DNA from: Lachnospiraceae bacterium UBA3310
GTDB taxonomy: Bacteria > Bacillota > Clostridia > Lachnospirales > Lachnospiraceae
Direction: 5' to 3'
NCBI GenBank assembly: GCA_002361355.1
Contig: DESQ01000016.1
Location: forward strand, 1 to 55,628
DNA length: 55,628 nucleotides
Part shown: positions 25,647 through 34,315 of the stretch, piece after piece
Position numbering within the stretch: position 1 is the stretch's first letter
How the letters are laid out: every line of letters begins with the position of its first letter
Position numbers and translations under genes: made by a program
Notes under the pieces: model-generated
The model's database searches: none
Told to the model about the DNA's origin: nothing
What the model saw: only the letters and a program-made list of their open reading frames with translations

Positions 25647-25686
25647 ATGATAACGCAACTTGTCTGGCCTGCAAAGTAGTGCCTGA

Positions 25687-26736
25687 TCAGCCTTTGGCTG
25701 CAGCGATCTCCGCTTTCAGCGCTTCCGTCAGCTTGGGAACGATCTTGTTCAGGTCGCCCACAACGCCGTAGTCAGCCACATCGAAAATCGGTGCATCCGC
25801 ATCTTTGTTGATCGCAACGATGATGTCGGACTCCTCCATACCTGCCACGTGCTGGATCGCACCGGAGATACCGATTGCGAAATACACGTTAGGACGAACG
25901 GTCTTACCAGTCTGACCCACCTGCAGATCCTTCGGCTTCCAGCCGGAATCAACCACAGCACGGGAGCAGCTTACAGTACCGCCGAGCACCTCTGCCAGAT
26001 CCTCGAGAATCTTGAAGTTCTCCGGGCTTCCAACGCCACGGCCGCCGGATACCAGAATTTTTGCATCCATGATATCTACGGTGTTGCTCACAGCCTTGAC
26101 AATGTCGAGAATCTCCACATATTTGTTGTCGGGAGTAAAGCCGGGATTGAACTCCTCCACGTTTGCCTTTGCGCCCTTGATGGGAGTAATCTTCTGCATA
26201 ACGCCCGCACGAACCGTCGCCATCTGGGGACGATTGTAAGGACATGCGATGGTAGCGATGGTGTTACCGCCAAATGCCGGACGGGTCATCAGCAGTTGAT
26301 TATGAAGCTGCTCCTGACCGGGTGTAGGCTGAAGCGGGAAATCGCCGATCTCAAGAACGGTACAGTCAGCCGTCAGACCGGTTGCCACTCTCGCGGAAAC
26401 TCTGGGGCCGAGATCTCTTCCGATTGCGGTAGCGCCCACCAGCATGATCTCGGGCTTATACTTGTTGATCACGGATGCCAGTGCATGTGCATAGGGCTCC
26501 GTTCTGTAATCCTTCAATTCGGGATCGTCCACAACGATCACCTTGTCTGCGCCGTACTCAGCGAGCTGATCCGCCAGTCCCTTGATCCCGGAACCAATGA
26601 GTACTGCGGTTACTTCCGTATTTAAGTCCTTCGCGAGGTCTTTTGCCTTGCCGAGCAGCTCAAAAGCGATGCTGCTGATTTCATTGTCCACCTGCTGCGC
26701 AAAGACATATACACCCTTGTATTCTTCTAAATTCAT
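25687..26736 (-). CDS. etfA: Electron transfer flavoprotein alpha subunit
   Basis: A 349-residue EtfA from the ATG at 26736 (AGAGGTATAAA upstream). The C-terminal FAD-binding region includes SGGRGVGSPENF, the VGQTGKTVRP motif and YFAIGISGAIQH. It pairs with EtfB and butyryl-CoA dehydrogenase to form the electron-bifurcating complex that reduces crotonyl-CoA with NADH and passes electrons to ferredoxin. It is the last gene of the operon and is separated from etfB by an unusual 203-base structured spacer. Confidence 0.96.
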   Translation of the reverse strand: MNLEEYKGVYVFAQQVDNEISSIAFELLGKAKDLAKDLNTEVTAVLIGSGIKGLADQLAEYGADKVIVVDDPELKDYRTEPYAHALASVINKYKPEIMLVGATAIGRDLGPRVSARVATGLTADCTVLEIGDFPLQPTPGQEQLHNQLLMTRPAFGGNTIATIACPYNRPQMATVRAGVMQKITPIKGAKANVEEFNPGFTPDNKYVEILDIVKAVSNTVDIMDAKILVSGGRGVGSPENFKILEDLAEVLGGTVSCSRAVVDSGWKPKDLQVGQTGKTVRPNVYFAIGISGAIQHVAGMEESDIIVAINKDADAPIFDVADYGVVGDLNKIVPKLTEALKAEIAAAKG

Positions 26737-26784
26737 TTTATACCTCTTTCTGCGCACTCGTTTTACGCGTATTATATAAGTTTC

Positions 26785-26937
26785 GTTCAGCCCACGCCCA
26801 TGCGCAAAATCGTGCCTTCGGCACTCTCCGCCGCTTCGCAGCTACTTTTGCTTATGAAAGGGCGTTCCCTCAGACCAGCATCTGTCTGCCAAATTCGTGC
26901 AAGCACGATTTGTCTGCCAGATTTGGTCTGGCTGAAC
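26785..26937 (-). repeat. 153-bp structured element between etfB and etfA
   Basis: The element is bounded by an 8-bp inverted repeat GTTCAGCC (26785-26792) and GGCTGAAC (26930-26937). Inside are two further hairpins. One spans 26794-26865, with nested pairs ACGCCC/GGGCGT, GCAAAA/TTTTGC and GTGCC/GGCAC. The other spans 26871-26930, with CAGACCA/TGGTCTG and an AAATTCGTGC-type inner stem. Together they can fold as a three-way junction. It may be a miniature mobile palindrome or an RNA element that tunes etfA expression; no coding potential was seen. Confidence 0.65.
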
Positions 26938-26939
26938 TG

Positions 26940-27722
26940 TTAAATCACGTGTTTAACCTTTAACTTGTCAACGATGTAGCTTACGGACTCGTCGGGATCG
27001 AGGGAAACCTTCTCGCCGGCGCCCTTTCTCACCTTGTCGGAAGCCTTCGCAATCTTGGTAGGTGAACCCTTTAACCCTAAGTTCGCATCATCAACATCCT
27101 TAAGATCCGCTCTGCCCCACACGGTAATCTCCTGCTTGTAAGCATCGAAGATACCGCCGGGAGTCATATAACGAGGCTCATTCAGCTCGGAAAGAGCGGT
27201 GATCAGGCAAGGCATCTTAGCCTTAACCACATGATATCTGTCCTCATACTGACGCTCAACGATTACGCTGTCGCCCTCGATCTTGATATCCTGCGCGTAA
27301 GAGATCACAGGGATGTCCAGATGCTCGGAAATCTGCGGGCCAACCTGTGCGGTATCACCGTCGATCGCCTGACGCCCCGTGATAATCAAATCATAGTCCA
27401 GATTTCTGATCGCGCCCGCAATCGTAGTGGAGGTAGCCCATGTATCAGCGCCGCCAAGAACTCTGTCTGTCACCAGAACGCCCTTATCTGCGCCCATTGC
27501 CATAGCCTCACGCAGAACTTCCTCCGCCTTCGGAAGACCCATCGTCACAACCGTAACCTCTGCACCGTACTGATCTTTTAATCTGAGTGCCGCTTCCAGA
27601 CCTGCTTTATCATCAGGGTTCATGATAGTGAGCATAGCGCCTCTGTCAAGAGTTCCGTCCGGATTAAACTTAACGCCGCCTGCGGTATCAGGAACCTGTT
27701 TCACACAAACCACAATTTTCAT
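26940..27722 (-). CDS. etfB: Electron transfer flavoprotein beta subunit
   Basis: A 260-residue EtfB beginning MKIVVCVKQVPDTA, with the nucleotide-binding region ITGRQAIDGDTAQVGPQ typical of bifurcating EtfB. GAAGGAGAAAATACA precedes ATG. It acts with EtfA and Bcd in the cytoplasm. It follows bcd by 53 bases. Confidence 0.96.
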   Translation of the reverse strand: MKIVVCVKQVPDTAGGVKFNPDGTLDRGAMLTIMNPDDKAGLEAALRLKDQYGAEVTVVTMGLPKAEEVLREAMAMGADKGVLVTDRVLGGADTWATSTTIAGAIRNLDYDLIITGRQAIDGDTAQVGPQISEHLDIPVISYAQDIKIEGDSVIVERQYEDRYHVVKAKMPCLITALSELNEPRYMTPGGIFDAYKQEITVWGRADLKDVDDANLGLKGSPTKIAKASDKVRKGAGEKVSLDPDESVSYIVDKLKVKHVI

Positions 27723-27775
27723 TGTATTTTCTCCTTCTAAATTTTTTTATTATACCGTCTTTATCGTAAGCCGGC

Positions 27776-28927
27776 TTATTTAAGCAGTGCACCGGAGATG
27801 ACCATTCTCTGCACTTCGCTGGTACCTTCGTAGATCTCCGTAATCTTAGCGTCACGCATCATACGCTCCACATCGTACTCTCTGATGTAGCCGTAACCGC
27901 CGTGAAGCTGAACTGCCTTTGTGGTCACTTCCATCGCTACTTCTGCAGCGTACAGCTTCGCTTTTGCAGCTTCCACAGAGTATACCTTCTGGGTCGCCTT
28001 AGCCATAGCTGCCTTATACACTAACAACTGAGCCGCCTCAACCTTGGTAGCCATGTCGGCAAGCTGGAACTGTGTATTCTGGAAAGCGCCAATGGCTCTG
28101 CCGAACTGCTTTCTCTCCTTCACGTATGCGATGGTGTTCTCCAATGCACCCTCGGCAAGACCGAGCGCCTGGGAAGCGATACCGATACGGCCGCCATCCA
28201 GTGTATGCATGGCGATGTTGAAGCCCTTGCCCTGCTGACCCAGCATATTGTCCTTCGGAATACGGCAGTCTGTAAAGATCAGCTCATAGGTGGATGAACC
28301 GCGGATACCCATCTTCTTCTCCTTCGTACCGAAGGTAAAGCCGGGTGTGCCTTTCTCCACGATGAATGCAGAGATCTCTTTCTGCATGCGGCCGCGCTTC
28401 TCAACCGTGCCGGTAATTGCAAAAATGACATATACGTCAGCTTCCTTACCATTGGTAATGAAGCACTTGGAACCGTTCAATACCCACTCATCGCCGTCAA
28501 GCACAGCCTTGGTCTGCTGACCCTGTGCGTCTGTGCCTGCGCCGGGCTCTGTCAGGCCGAATGCGCCCAGCTTCTCACCCTTTGCAAGGGGTACCAGATA
28601 TTTCTGCTTCTGCTCTTCCGTACCGTAGGTCATGATCGGATCGCAGCACAGAGATGTGTGCGCGGATACAATAACGCCTGTGGTACCGCATACCTTGGAG
28701 AGCTCCTCAACACACATAGCGTATGTAAGAGGATCACAGCCCTGTCCGCCGTACTCCTTGGGAACGGGAATCCCGAGAAAGCCTAACTTTGCCATCTTCT
28801 CGACAGTCGCCCTCGGAAATACCTCTGTCTCGTCCACTTCCTGAGCGAGAGGTTTTACTTCTTTTTCAGCGAACTCTTTGAACAGAGCTCTCGCCATTTC
28901 ATGTTCTTTGCTTAAAGTAAAATCCAT
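27776..28927 (-). CDS. bcd: Butyryl-CoA dehydrogenase
   Basis: A 383-residue acyl-CoA dehydrogenase of usual length. Motifs seen are FGLTEPGAGTD (FAD/substrate region), MGIRGSST, LHGGYGYIREY and the C-terminal ITEIYEGTSEVQ with the catalytic Glu. It reduces crotonyl-CoA to butyryl-CoA with the Etf pair encoded next. GGAGGAATAAAAGATC precedes ATG. It lies 68 bases after hbd. Confidence 0.96.
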   Translation of the reverse strand: MDFTLSKEHEMARALFKEFAEKEVKPLAQEVDETEVFPRATVEKMAKLGFLGIPVPKEYGGQGCDPLTYAMCVEELSKVCGTTGVIVSAHTSLCCDPIMTYGTEEQKQKYLVPLAKGEKLGAFGLTEPGAGTDAQGQQTKAVLDGDEWVLNGSKCFITNGKEADVYVIFAITGTVEKRGRMQKEISAFIVEKGTPGFTFGTKEKKMGIRGSSTYELIFTDCRIPKDNMLGQQGKGFNIAMHTLDGGRIGIASQALGLAEGALENTIAYVKERKQFGRAIGAFQNTQFQLADMATKVEAAQLLVYKAAMAKATQKVYSVEAAKAKLYAAEVAMEVTTKAVQLHGGYGYIREYDVERMMRDAKITEIYEGTSEVQRMVISGALLK

Positions 28928-28995
28928 GATCTTTTATTCCTCCATGTTTTATTTTGTACTTCTTTATCATGAGATAAGCAGACTCGAAATGCTGC

Positions 28996-29835
28996 TTATT
29001 TCGAATAATCGAAAAATCCCACGCCTGTCTTTCTGCCAAGCTTCTTCTCCTCAACCATCTTCTTAAGAAGCGGCTGGGGCGCATACTTCGCATCCTTGGT
29101 CTCATTGTAGAGCACTTCCATGATAGCAAGGCAGATATCCAGTCCGATCAGGTCGCCCAGATGAAGCGGACCCATGGGATGGGATGCGCCAAGCTGCATA
29201 GCCACATCGATATCCTCTGCGGAAGCGGTGCCTGCATCCAGAACACCGATTGCCTCGTTGATCATCGGGATCAGGATTCTGTTTACCACGAAGCCAGGAG
29301 CTTCCTTCACCTGTACAGGAGTCTTGCCGATCTCCTCAGCGATCTTTGTGATCTTATCCACCATATCCTGAGGGGTGTTCTCGCCTCTGATCACCTCTAC
29401 CAGCTTCATTCTGTCAGCCGGATTAAAGAAATGCATACCGATCATGGGTCTGTCAAGGCCCTCGCCGATCTTGGTAATGGAAAGGGAAGAGGTATTGCTC
29501 GCGAACATGCAGTCCTTCTTCACAATGCCCATCAGCTCTTTAAAGATCGCCTGCTTGATCTCCATCTTCTCCAGAGCAACCTCTACAATCAAATCGCAGT
29601 CTGTGCAAATGCCGTTGAGACCTGTGGTGATTTTACCCATGATCTCGTCAGCCTTCGCCTGTGTAATCTTCTCCTTGCCCACAAGGAAGTTCATATTTTT
29701 CTGGATTTTCGCCTTACCGCCCTCAGCGTACTCCTCTTTGATATCGCAGAGACAAACCTCATAGCCATCTGTCATGGCGAATGCCTGTGCAATACCGGAA
29801 CCCATGGTTCCCGCACCGATAATACCTACTTTCAT
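28996..29835 (-). CDS. hbd: 3-hydroxybutyryl-CoA dehydrogenase
   Basis: A 279-residue enzyme with an N-terminal Rossmann motif GIIGAGTMGSGIAQAFA, the catalytic His region GMHFFNPADRMKLVE and the C-terminal domain with GDLIGLD. It reduces acetoacetyl-CoA to 3-hydroxybutyryl-CoA. AAGGAGGAACTACG precedes ATG. It is the third gene of the thl-crt-hbd-bcd-etfBA order. Confidence 0.95.
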   Translation of the reverse strand: MKVGIIGAGTMGSGIAQAFAMTDGYEVCLCDIKEEYAEGGKAKIQKNMNFLVGKEKITQAKADEIMGKITTGLNGICTDCDLIVEVALEKMEIKQAIFKELMGIVKKDCMFASNTSSLSITKIGEGLDRPMIGMHFFNPADRMKLVEVIRGENTPQDMVDKITKIAEEIGKTPVQVKEAPGFVVNRILIPMINEAIGVLDAGTASAEDIDVAMQLGASHPMGPLHLGDLIGLDICLAIMEVLYNETKDAKYAPQPLLKKMVEEKKLGRKTGVGFFDYSK

Positions 29836-29903
29836 CGTAGTTCCTCCTTTAAAATTATTTGTTTAAAATTATTTGCTTCGCGTCGCTTGCTTTTTTCAGA
29901 CGA

Positions 29904-30689
29904 CTACATGTTTTTGAACGGCTCCTTCACCTTCTCCTTGTTCTTGTCCAGGAAGAACGCCATGCCGTATTTCTGATCCTCTGTCTCAAAGCAGTCACCG
30001 AACAGCTTCTCCTCGATCACAATCGCCTCATCCATACCGACCTCTAAGCCGTCGTTGATTGCCTTCTTGCAGTTGCGGACAGCGATGGGCGCATTCTTGG
30101 CGATGCCGGACGCCATCTTCTCGGCCGCCGCCATCAGCTCCGCCTGCGGATATACAGCGTTTACCAGCCCGATCCGGAGCGCCTCGTCAGCCTTGATATT
30201 TCTTGCCGTGTAAATCATCTGTTTCGCCATGCCAGGGCCAACGATTCTTGCCAGTCTCTGTGTGCCGCCAAAACCGGGTGTGATGCCCAAGCCAACTTCC
30301 GGCTGACCAAACACCGCATTCTCGGAGCAAATCCTGATATCGCAGCTCATGGAAATCTCACAGCCGCCGCCAAGTGCGAAACCATTCACCGCCGCAATCA
30401 CGGGAATCGGGAAAGTTTCCAGCTTGCGGAACACATCGTTACCCTTCTTGCCGAAGGCCTCGCCCTCTGCCTTGGTCAGGGTGCTCATCTCACCGATGTC
30501 CGCGCCTGCAACAAAGGACTTCTCGCCCGCGCCCGTAAGAATCAGGCATCTGATCTCCTTTAAATCCACTGCGTCAAGGGTTGCGTTAAGCTCATCCAGC
30601 ACAGCGGAATTCAGAGCGTTCAAAGCCTTCTCGCGGTTGATCGTGATAATGCCAACCTGTCCTTTTGCCTCATATAATACAAATTCCAT
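29904..30689 (-). CDS. crt: 3-hydroxybutyryl-CoA dehydratase (crotonase)
   Basis: A 261-residue enoyl-CoA hydratase/isomerase protein. The oxyanion-hole regions SFVAGADIGEM and VNGFALGGGCEISM are present, as is the catalytic Glu region FGQPEVGLGITPGFGG. It dehydrates 3-hydroxybutyryl-CoA to crotonyl-CoA. AGAGGAGATAGGAC precedes ATG. It starts 14 bases after thl. Confidence 0.95.
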   Translation of the reverse strand: MEFVLYEAKGQVGIITINREKALNALNSAVLDELNATLDAVDLKEIRCLILTGAGEKSFVAGADIGEMSTLTKAEGEAFGKKGNDVFRKLETFPIPVIAAVNGFALGGGCEISMSCDIRICSENAVFGQPEVGLGITPGFGGTQRLARIVGPGMAKQMIYTARNIKADEALRIGLVNAVYPQAELMAAAEKMASGIAKNAPIAVRNCKKAINDGLEVGMDEAIVIEEKLFGDCFETEDQKYGMAFFLDKNKEKVKEPFKNM

Positions 30690-30703
30690 GTCCTATCTCC
30701 TCT

Positions 30704-31882
30704 CTACATTTCCACGATAGTAGCGCAGCCCATACCGCCGCCGATACACAGGGTAGCCAGACCCTTCTTCGCGCCCTTCGCCTGCATCTCATGAAGCAGC
30801 GTTACCAGAATACGAGCTCCGGAAGCGCCTACCGGGTGGCCCAGTGCAATCGCACCGCCGTTAGGATTAAGCTGCTTGTCAACGTCAATGCCAAGCTCCT
30901 TGCCCACTGCAACGGACTGTGCCGCAAACGCCTCGTTCGCCTCGATGATATCGAAGTCCTCGATCTTGTAGCCTGCCTTCGCCATAACCTTCTTTGTAGC
31001 GGGAACAGGGCCGATACCCATGATCTCGGGTCTGCATCCTGCAAGCGCACCTGCGACAAAGGTTGCCATAGGCTTAACGCCCAGTTCTTTCGCCTTCTCC
31101 TCGCTCATCACAACGATAGCAGCCGCACCATCGTTGATACCGGAAGCGTTACCCGCAGTCACAAAACCGTCGGGATTGATAGGACGGAGCTTCTGTAAGC
31201 CCTCGATGGTAGATCCCGGTCTCGGACCCTCGTCCACCTTAAACTCAACCATCTCTTTTTTCTTCTTCACCATAACAGGCACGATCTCTTTATCGAATGC
31301 GCCGCTCTTCTGAGCCGCCTCCGCCTTTAACTGGCTCTTTAATGCGAACTGATCCAGCTCTTCACGGGTAAGTCCCCACTCCCTGCAGATGTTATCCGCA
31401 GTCATAATCATATGATAATCATTGAAAGCATCCCAAAGGGCATCCTTGATCATGGTATCAACCAGCGTGCCGTTGTTCATTCTGTAACCGTAACGGCCCT
31501 GCATTACCGCATAGGGAGCCATGGACATATTCTCCATACCGCCTGCCACTACGATGTCCGCATCGCCTGCCTGAATCATCTGCGCCGCCATGTTCACACA
31601 GTTTAAGCCGGAACCGCAGACTACGTTGATGGTAACCGCCGGAACCTCATTGGGAATCCCTGCCTTGATGGAGGACTGGCGAGCCACGTTCTGACCCTGC
31701 CCTGCCTGAATTACACAACCCATATACACCTGATCAACCTTGTCAGGCGCAACACCTGCTCTGTTAAGCGCCTCCTTGATAACAATTGCCCCCAACTCTG
31801 CTGCCGGTGTGGTGCTTAAGCCTCCGCCCATAGTACCGATTGCTGTACGGCAGGCACCTGCCAAAACCACTTTTTTTGCCAT
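30704..31882 (-). CDS. thlA: Acetyl-CoA acetyltransferase (thiolase)
   Basis: A 392-residue thiolase from the ATG at 31882, preceded by GGAGGAGAAAAAA; an upstream ATG five codons earlier overlaps that ribosome site. It has the nucleophile region VVCGSGLNCVNMAAQ, NGGAIALGHPVGASGARI and the second Cys motif CIGGGMGCA. It condenses two acetyl-CoA to acetoacetyl-CoA and is the first gene of the butyryl-CoA operon. No terminal butyryl-CoA:acetate CoA-transferase or butyrate kinase gene is in the window. Confidence 0.96.
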   Translation of the reverse strand: MAKKVVLAGACRTAIGTMGGGLSTTPAAELGAIVIKEALNRAGVAPDKVDQVYMGCVIQAGQGQNVARQSSIKAGIPNEVPAVTINVVCGSGLNCVNMAAQMIQAGDADIVVAGGMENMSMAPYAVMQGRYGYRMNNGTLVDTMIKDALWDAFNDYHMIMTADNICREWGLTREELDQFALKSQLKAEAAQKSGAFDKEIVPVMVKKKKEMVEFKVDEGPRPGSTIEGLQKLRPINPDGFVTAGNASGINDGAAAIVVMSEEKAKELGVKPMATFVAGALAGCRPEIMGIGPVPATKKVMAKAGYKIEDFDIIEANEAFAAQSVAVGKELGIDVDKQLNPNGGAIALGHPVGASGARILVTLLHEMQAKGAKKGLATLCIGGGMGCATIVEM

Positions 31883-31977
31883 TTTTTTCTCCTCCATATT
31901 TGTATTTTTTTATTAAGAAGCCCTATTGTTAAGGCTTTTATACGATTGTTATTTTTTTGTCATTGTCCGCCGTTTCT

Positions 31978-32006
31978 ATTGTATCATAGCGAATTTATTT
32001 TTGCAA
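31978..32006 (-). promoter_or_regulatory. Promoter of the butyryl-CoA operon
   Basis: On the minus strand a -35 TTGCAA (32001-32006) and a -10 TACAAT (31978-31983) with a 17-bp spacer. A leader of about 90 bases precedes thl. Confidence 0.75.
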
Positions 32007-33098
32007 TCATAAGCTCTTTTTCTTCCACGCCTCCGCCGCCGGGTCTGTCATGGGCACAACCCGCCTCCACTCCTTCGTGTCCCCCACTTTTTCCACCTCG
32101 GAACGGTTGCGGTAGAGGAATTTGGTGAGTTCATAGCAGTCCACCCAGATCTCGTTATTTCCCTCCTTCTGGGATTCGTCAAAGATAAGCTGCAGCCCCC
32201 AGTGCAGATGCACGGTCTTGATGTTGTTCACATTTTCCGTGGTGCTGTAACCGGTGTGCCCCATGTAGCCGATCACATCCCCTGCGGTCACCACGCTGCC
32301 CTCTTTCAGCCCCTCCGCGTAGGGATAGTTCTGGCGCAGATGCGCATAGTAATAGTATCGTTTGCCGTCAAAGCTGCGGATTCCGATGCGCCAGCCGCCG
32401 TACTGGTTCCACCCCAGCGCCTCCACATAGCCGGACTCGATCGCGATAATGGGTGTGCCGATCTGGCCCATCATGTCATGCCCCAAGTGTGGTCTTGCAT
32501 ATCCGTAGCTACGCGAAGAGCCGAAGTCGTCATAATGGCTGTAGTCAAACCCTTTCGCAATCGGAGAAAAAGCTTTCAGTCCGTAAACCCGTTTCCCGTC
32601 CAGCGTAAACTCCCCCATCATGCCGTCAAGTACCGCCGAGTACGCCTCCAGATAATAGTCGTAATACTCCATATCCTTCGTCAGCTCCTCCATGGTCGTC
32701 TCGCCACTCTTTAATTTTTCCGCCGTCTCCTGAATCTTTCCGACGCTGTTTCTGTCAAACTTTCCGCCGGTCTTTGCCCCCTCATAAGCCAGCAGCTCGA
32801 TCCAGTCCACATGAATCTCATCCTTATAGGTCTCCACATCCAGATCGTAGGCCGCCGCCAGCGCCTCACAGGTGACATGCAGTTCCACCCATTTGATATA
32901 GCTGCCGTCAGCAGTCACCTCCACCGCCTGCCCTTCACCGTTTCCCTGCCAGATGGATATCCGCCATCTGCCAAGCAGCTCTCCCGCAATACACACGCAG
33001 AGAAAAGCAAGCAGAAAAAGCAAGCCGATTCTCCTGACTGTTATGCTCCCTGTAAAACCTCCGCTTCGTCCCCCGTTCTTTCTCATACTCTGTCCCAC
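32007..33098 (-). CDS. M23 (LytM) family metallopeptidase, membrane-anchored
   Basis: A 363-residue protein with an N-terminal membrane helix (about residues 24-45) and a C-terminal M23 domain. Zinc ligands are visible as HLGHD and HLHWGL. It is expected outside the membrane, cleaving peptide cross-links of peptidoglycan or acting as a scaffold. The start is uncertain: GTG at 33098 or ATG four codons later, both with weak ribosome sites. It precedes the butyryl-CoA promoter and follows the GT2/GtrA gene on the same strand. Confidence 0.85.
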   Translation of the reverse strand: MGQSMRKNGGRSGGFTGSITVRRIGLLFLLAFLCVCIAGELLGRWRISIWQGNGEGQAVEVTADGSYIKWVELHVTCEALAAAYDLDVETYKDEIHVDWIELLAYEGAKTGGKFDRNSVGKIQETAEKLKSGETTMEELTKDMEYYDYYLEAYSAVLDGMMGEFTLDGKRVYGLKAFSPIAKGFDYSHYDDFGSSRSYGYARPHLGHDMMGQIGTPIIAIESGYVEALGWNQYGGWRIGIRSFDGKRYYYYAHLRQNYPYAEGLKEGSVVTAGDVIGYMGHTGYSTTENVNNIKTVHLHWGLQLIFDESQKEGNNEIWVDCYELTKFLYRNRSEVEKVGDTKEWRRVVPMTDPAAEAWKKKSL

Positions 33099-33172
33099 GC
33101 CACCCGTCTTCCGCCTTACCGTAAATATATGTGTGGCAAAATTCCGGTATGTCTGTGGACAGGAAAAAGGAA

Positions 33173-33202
33173 ACCGGATGAAAGTCTATTCTTTCACCCG
33201 GT
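33173..33202 (-). terminator. Terminator at the end of the GT2/GtrA gene
   Basis: A 12-bp stem with one mismatch (33173-33184 against 33191-33202) and a 6-base loop overlaps the stop codon. It is followed on the minus strand by T-rich DNA (TTTCCTTTTT). Confidence 0.75.
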
Positions 33203-34259
33203 ACACAAATTCTCTCTGAATGGCAAAGCTGATAAAAAACAACAAAATATCCACCGGCATCTTGACCATCACCTCCGCGCCGCCAATCAGGCTGTATAGC
33301 GCATTCACCAGGAAAGCGCTGCATGCCATCTGACAGACCGCCAGTAAAGCGTACTTTCCGATCGTCACCGCGATGCCCGCCCTGCTCTTAAACACCACCC
33401 GGTAGTTTAACAGGAAATTGTATATAGCGGAGATCACCCTCGCGCCCACTGTGGCCGCCACGATATAGGGAATCCCCATCAGGCTCCCCGGCACCCGCTG
33501 CAGCATCACACAGAGTATGTGAAAAAGCAGCAGATCCAGCACACTGGAAGAAAGAGAGGAAAAAAGGAACTTTCCGAACACCAGATAGATGCGCAGGGAA
33601 TCCCTGACAGGATTAAAATGACTCGTTTTATTCTCCTCGATATAGACCGTTTCCACCGGCACTTCCACGATGGAAATATTCAGGTCTTTTGTCTCAATCA
33701 GCATGTTCGTCTCGTACTCGAACCGCTCCCCCTTAACCTGCATCAGTTTCTCCATGAAGGATACGGGAATCGCCCGCAGTCCGGTCTGCGTATCCGAGAC
33801 GGAAAGCCCCAGCAGATAGTGAAACACTTTTCTGGTGCACTTATTGCCAAAACTCGACCGTGCCGGCACTTCTGGCCCGTCAAAATTCCGGCATCCCAGA
33901 ATCAGGCTTTCCGGATGCTCACACAAGGCCCGCATACACGCCATAATATCCGCCGGCGTATGCTGTCCGTCAGAATCCGCCGTCACACAGCCCGGCGCCC
34001 CGTGAAATTCCCGCAGGCAATAGTTGAATGCCGTCTTGAGTGCCCTGCCTTTTCCCAGATTCACGGCATGATACAAAACCGTGCAGTTCTCCATGGCAGC
34101 CGCCCGTTCAAAAAAGCGGGCATAGGCGTCCCCGCTGCCGTCGTCCACCACGACCACATGGCAGATTCCCACACGTTGGAGGGCCTGCAGCAGCGTCATT
34201 AAATTTTCGTCCGGCTCATAGGAAGGTATGATCACCGGTATTTCCAAATAAGAGGACAT
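33186..34259 (-). CDS. Glycosyltransferase family 2 fused to GtrA-like membrane domain
   Basis: A 357-residue protein. Residues about 5-215 form a GT2 domain (PVIIPSYEPDENL, VVVDDGSGDAYARF, the metal-binding TADSDGQH). Residues about 230-355 hold four membrane helices of the GtrA/DPMS type. Such fusions usually attach sugars to a polyprenyl-phosphate carrier for surface glycans; the sugar is unknown. ATG lies after AGGAGAAAGAGACAGTAC. It follows a large membrane protein gene by 56 bases and probably works with it. Confidence 0.85.
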   Translation of the reverse strand: MSSYLEIPVIIPSYEPDENLMTLLQALQRVGICHVVVVDDGSGDAYARFFERAAAMENCTVLYHAVNLGKGRALKTAFNYCLREFHGAPGCVTADSDGQHTPADIMACMRALCEHPESLILGCRNFDGPEVPARSSFGNKCTRKVFHYLLGLSVSDTQTGLRAIPVSFMEKLMQVKGERFEYETNMLIETKDLNISIVEVPVETVYIEENKTSHFNPVRDSLRIYLVFGKFLFSSLSSSVLDLLLFHILCVMLQRVPGSLMGIPYIVAATVGARVISAIYNFLLNYRVVFKSRAGIAVTIGKYALLAVCQMACSAFLVNALYSLIGGAEVMVKMPVDILLFFISFAIQREFVYRVKE

Positions 34260-34315
34260 GTACTGTCTCTTTCTCCTGTCGTTTTTATGCGTTTCGTGCT
34301 TTTGTTGTATAATTA

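Noticed and set aside
31920..31945. Rex operator at the thl leader
   Set aside because: Only one TTGTTAA half-site is present; the second half does not match, so a NADH-sensing Rex site is not supported.
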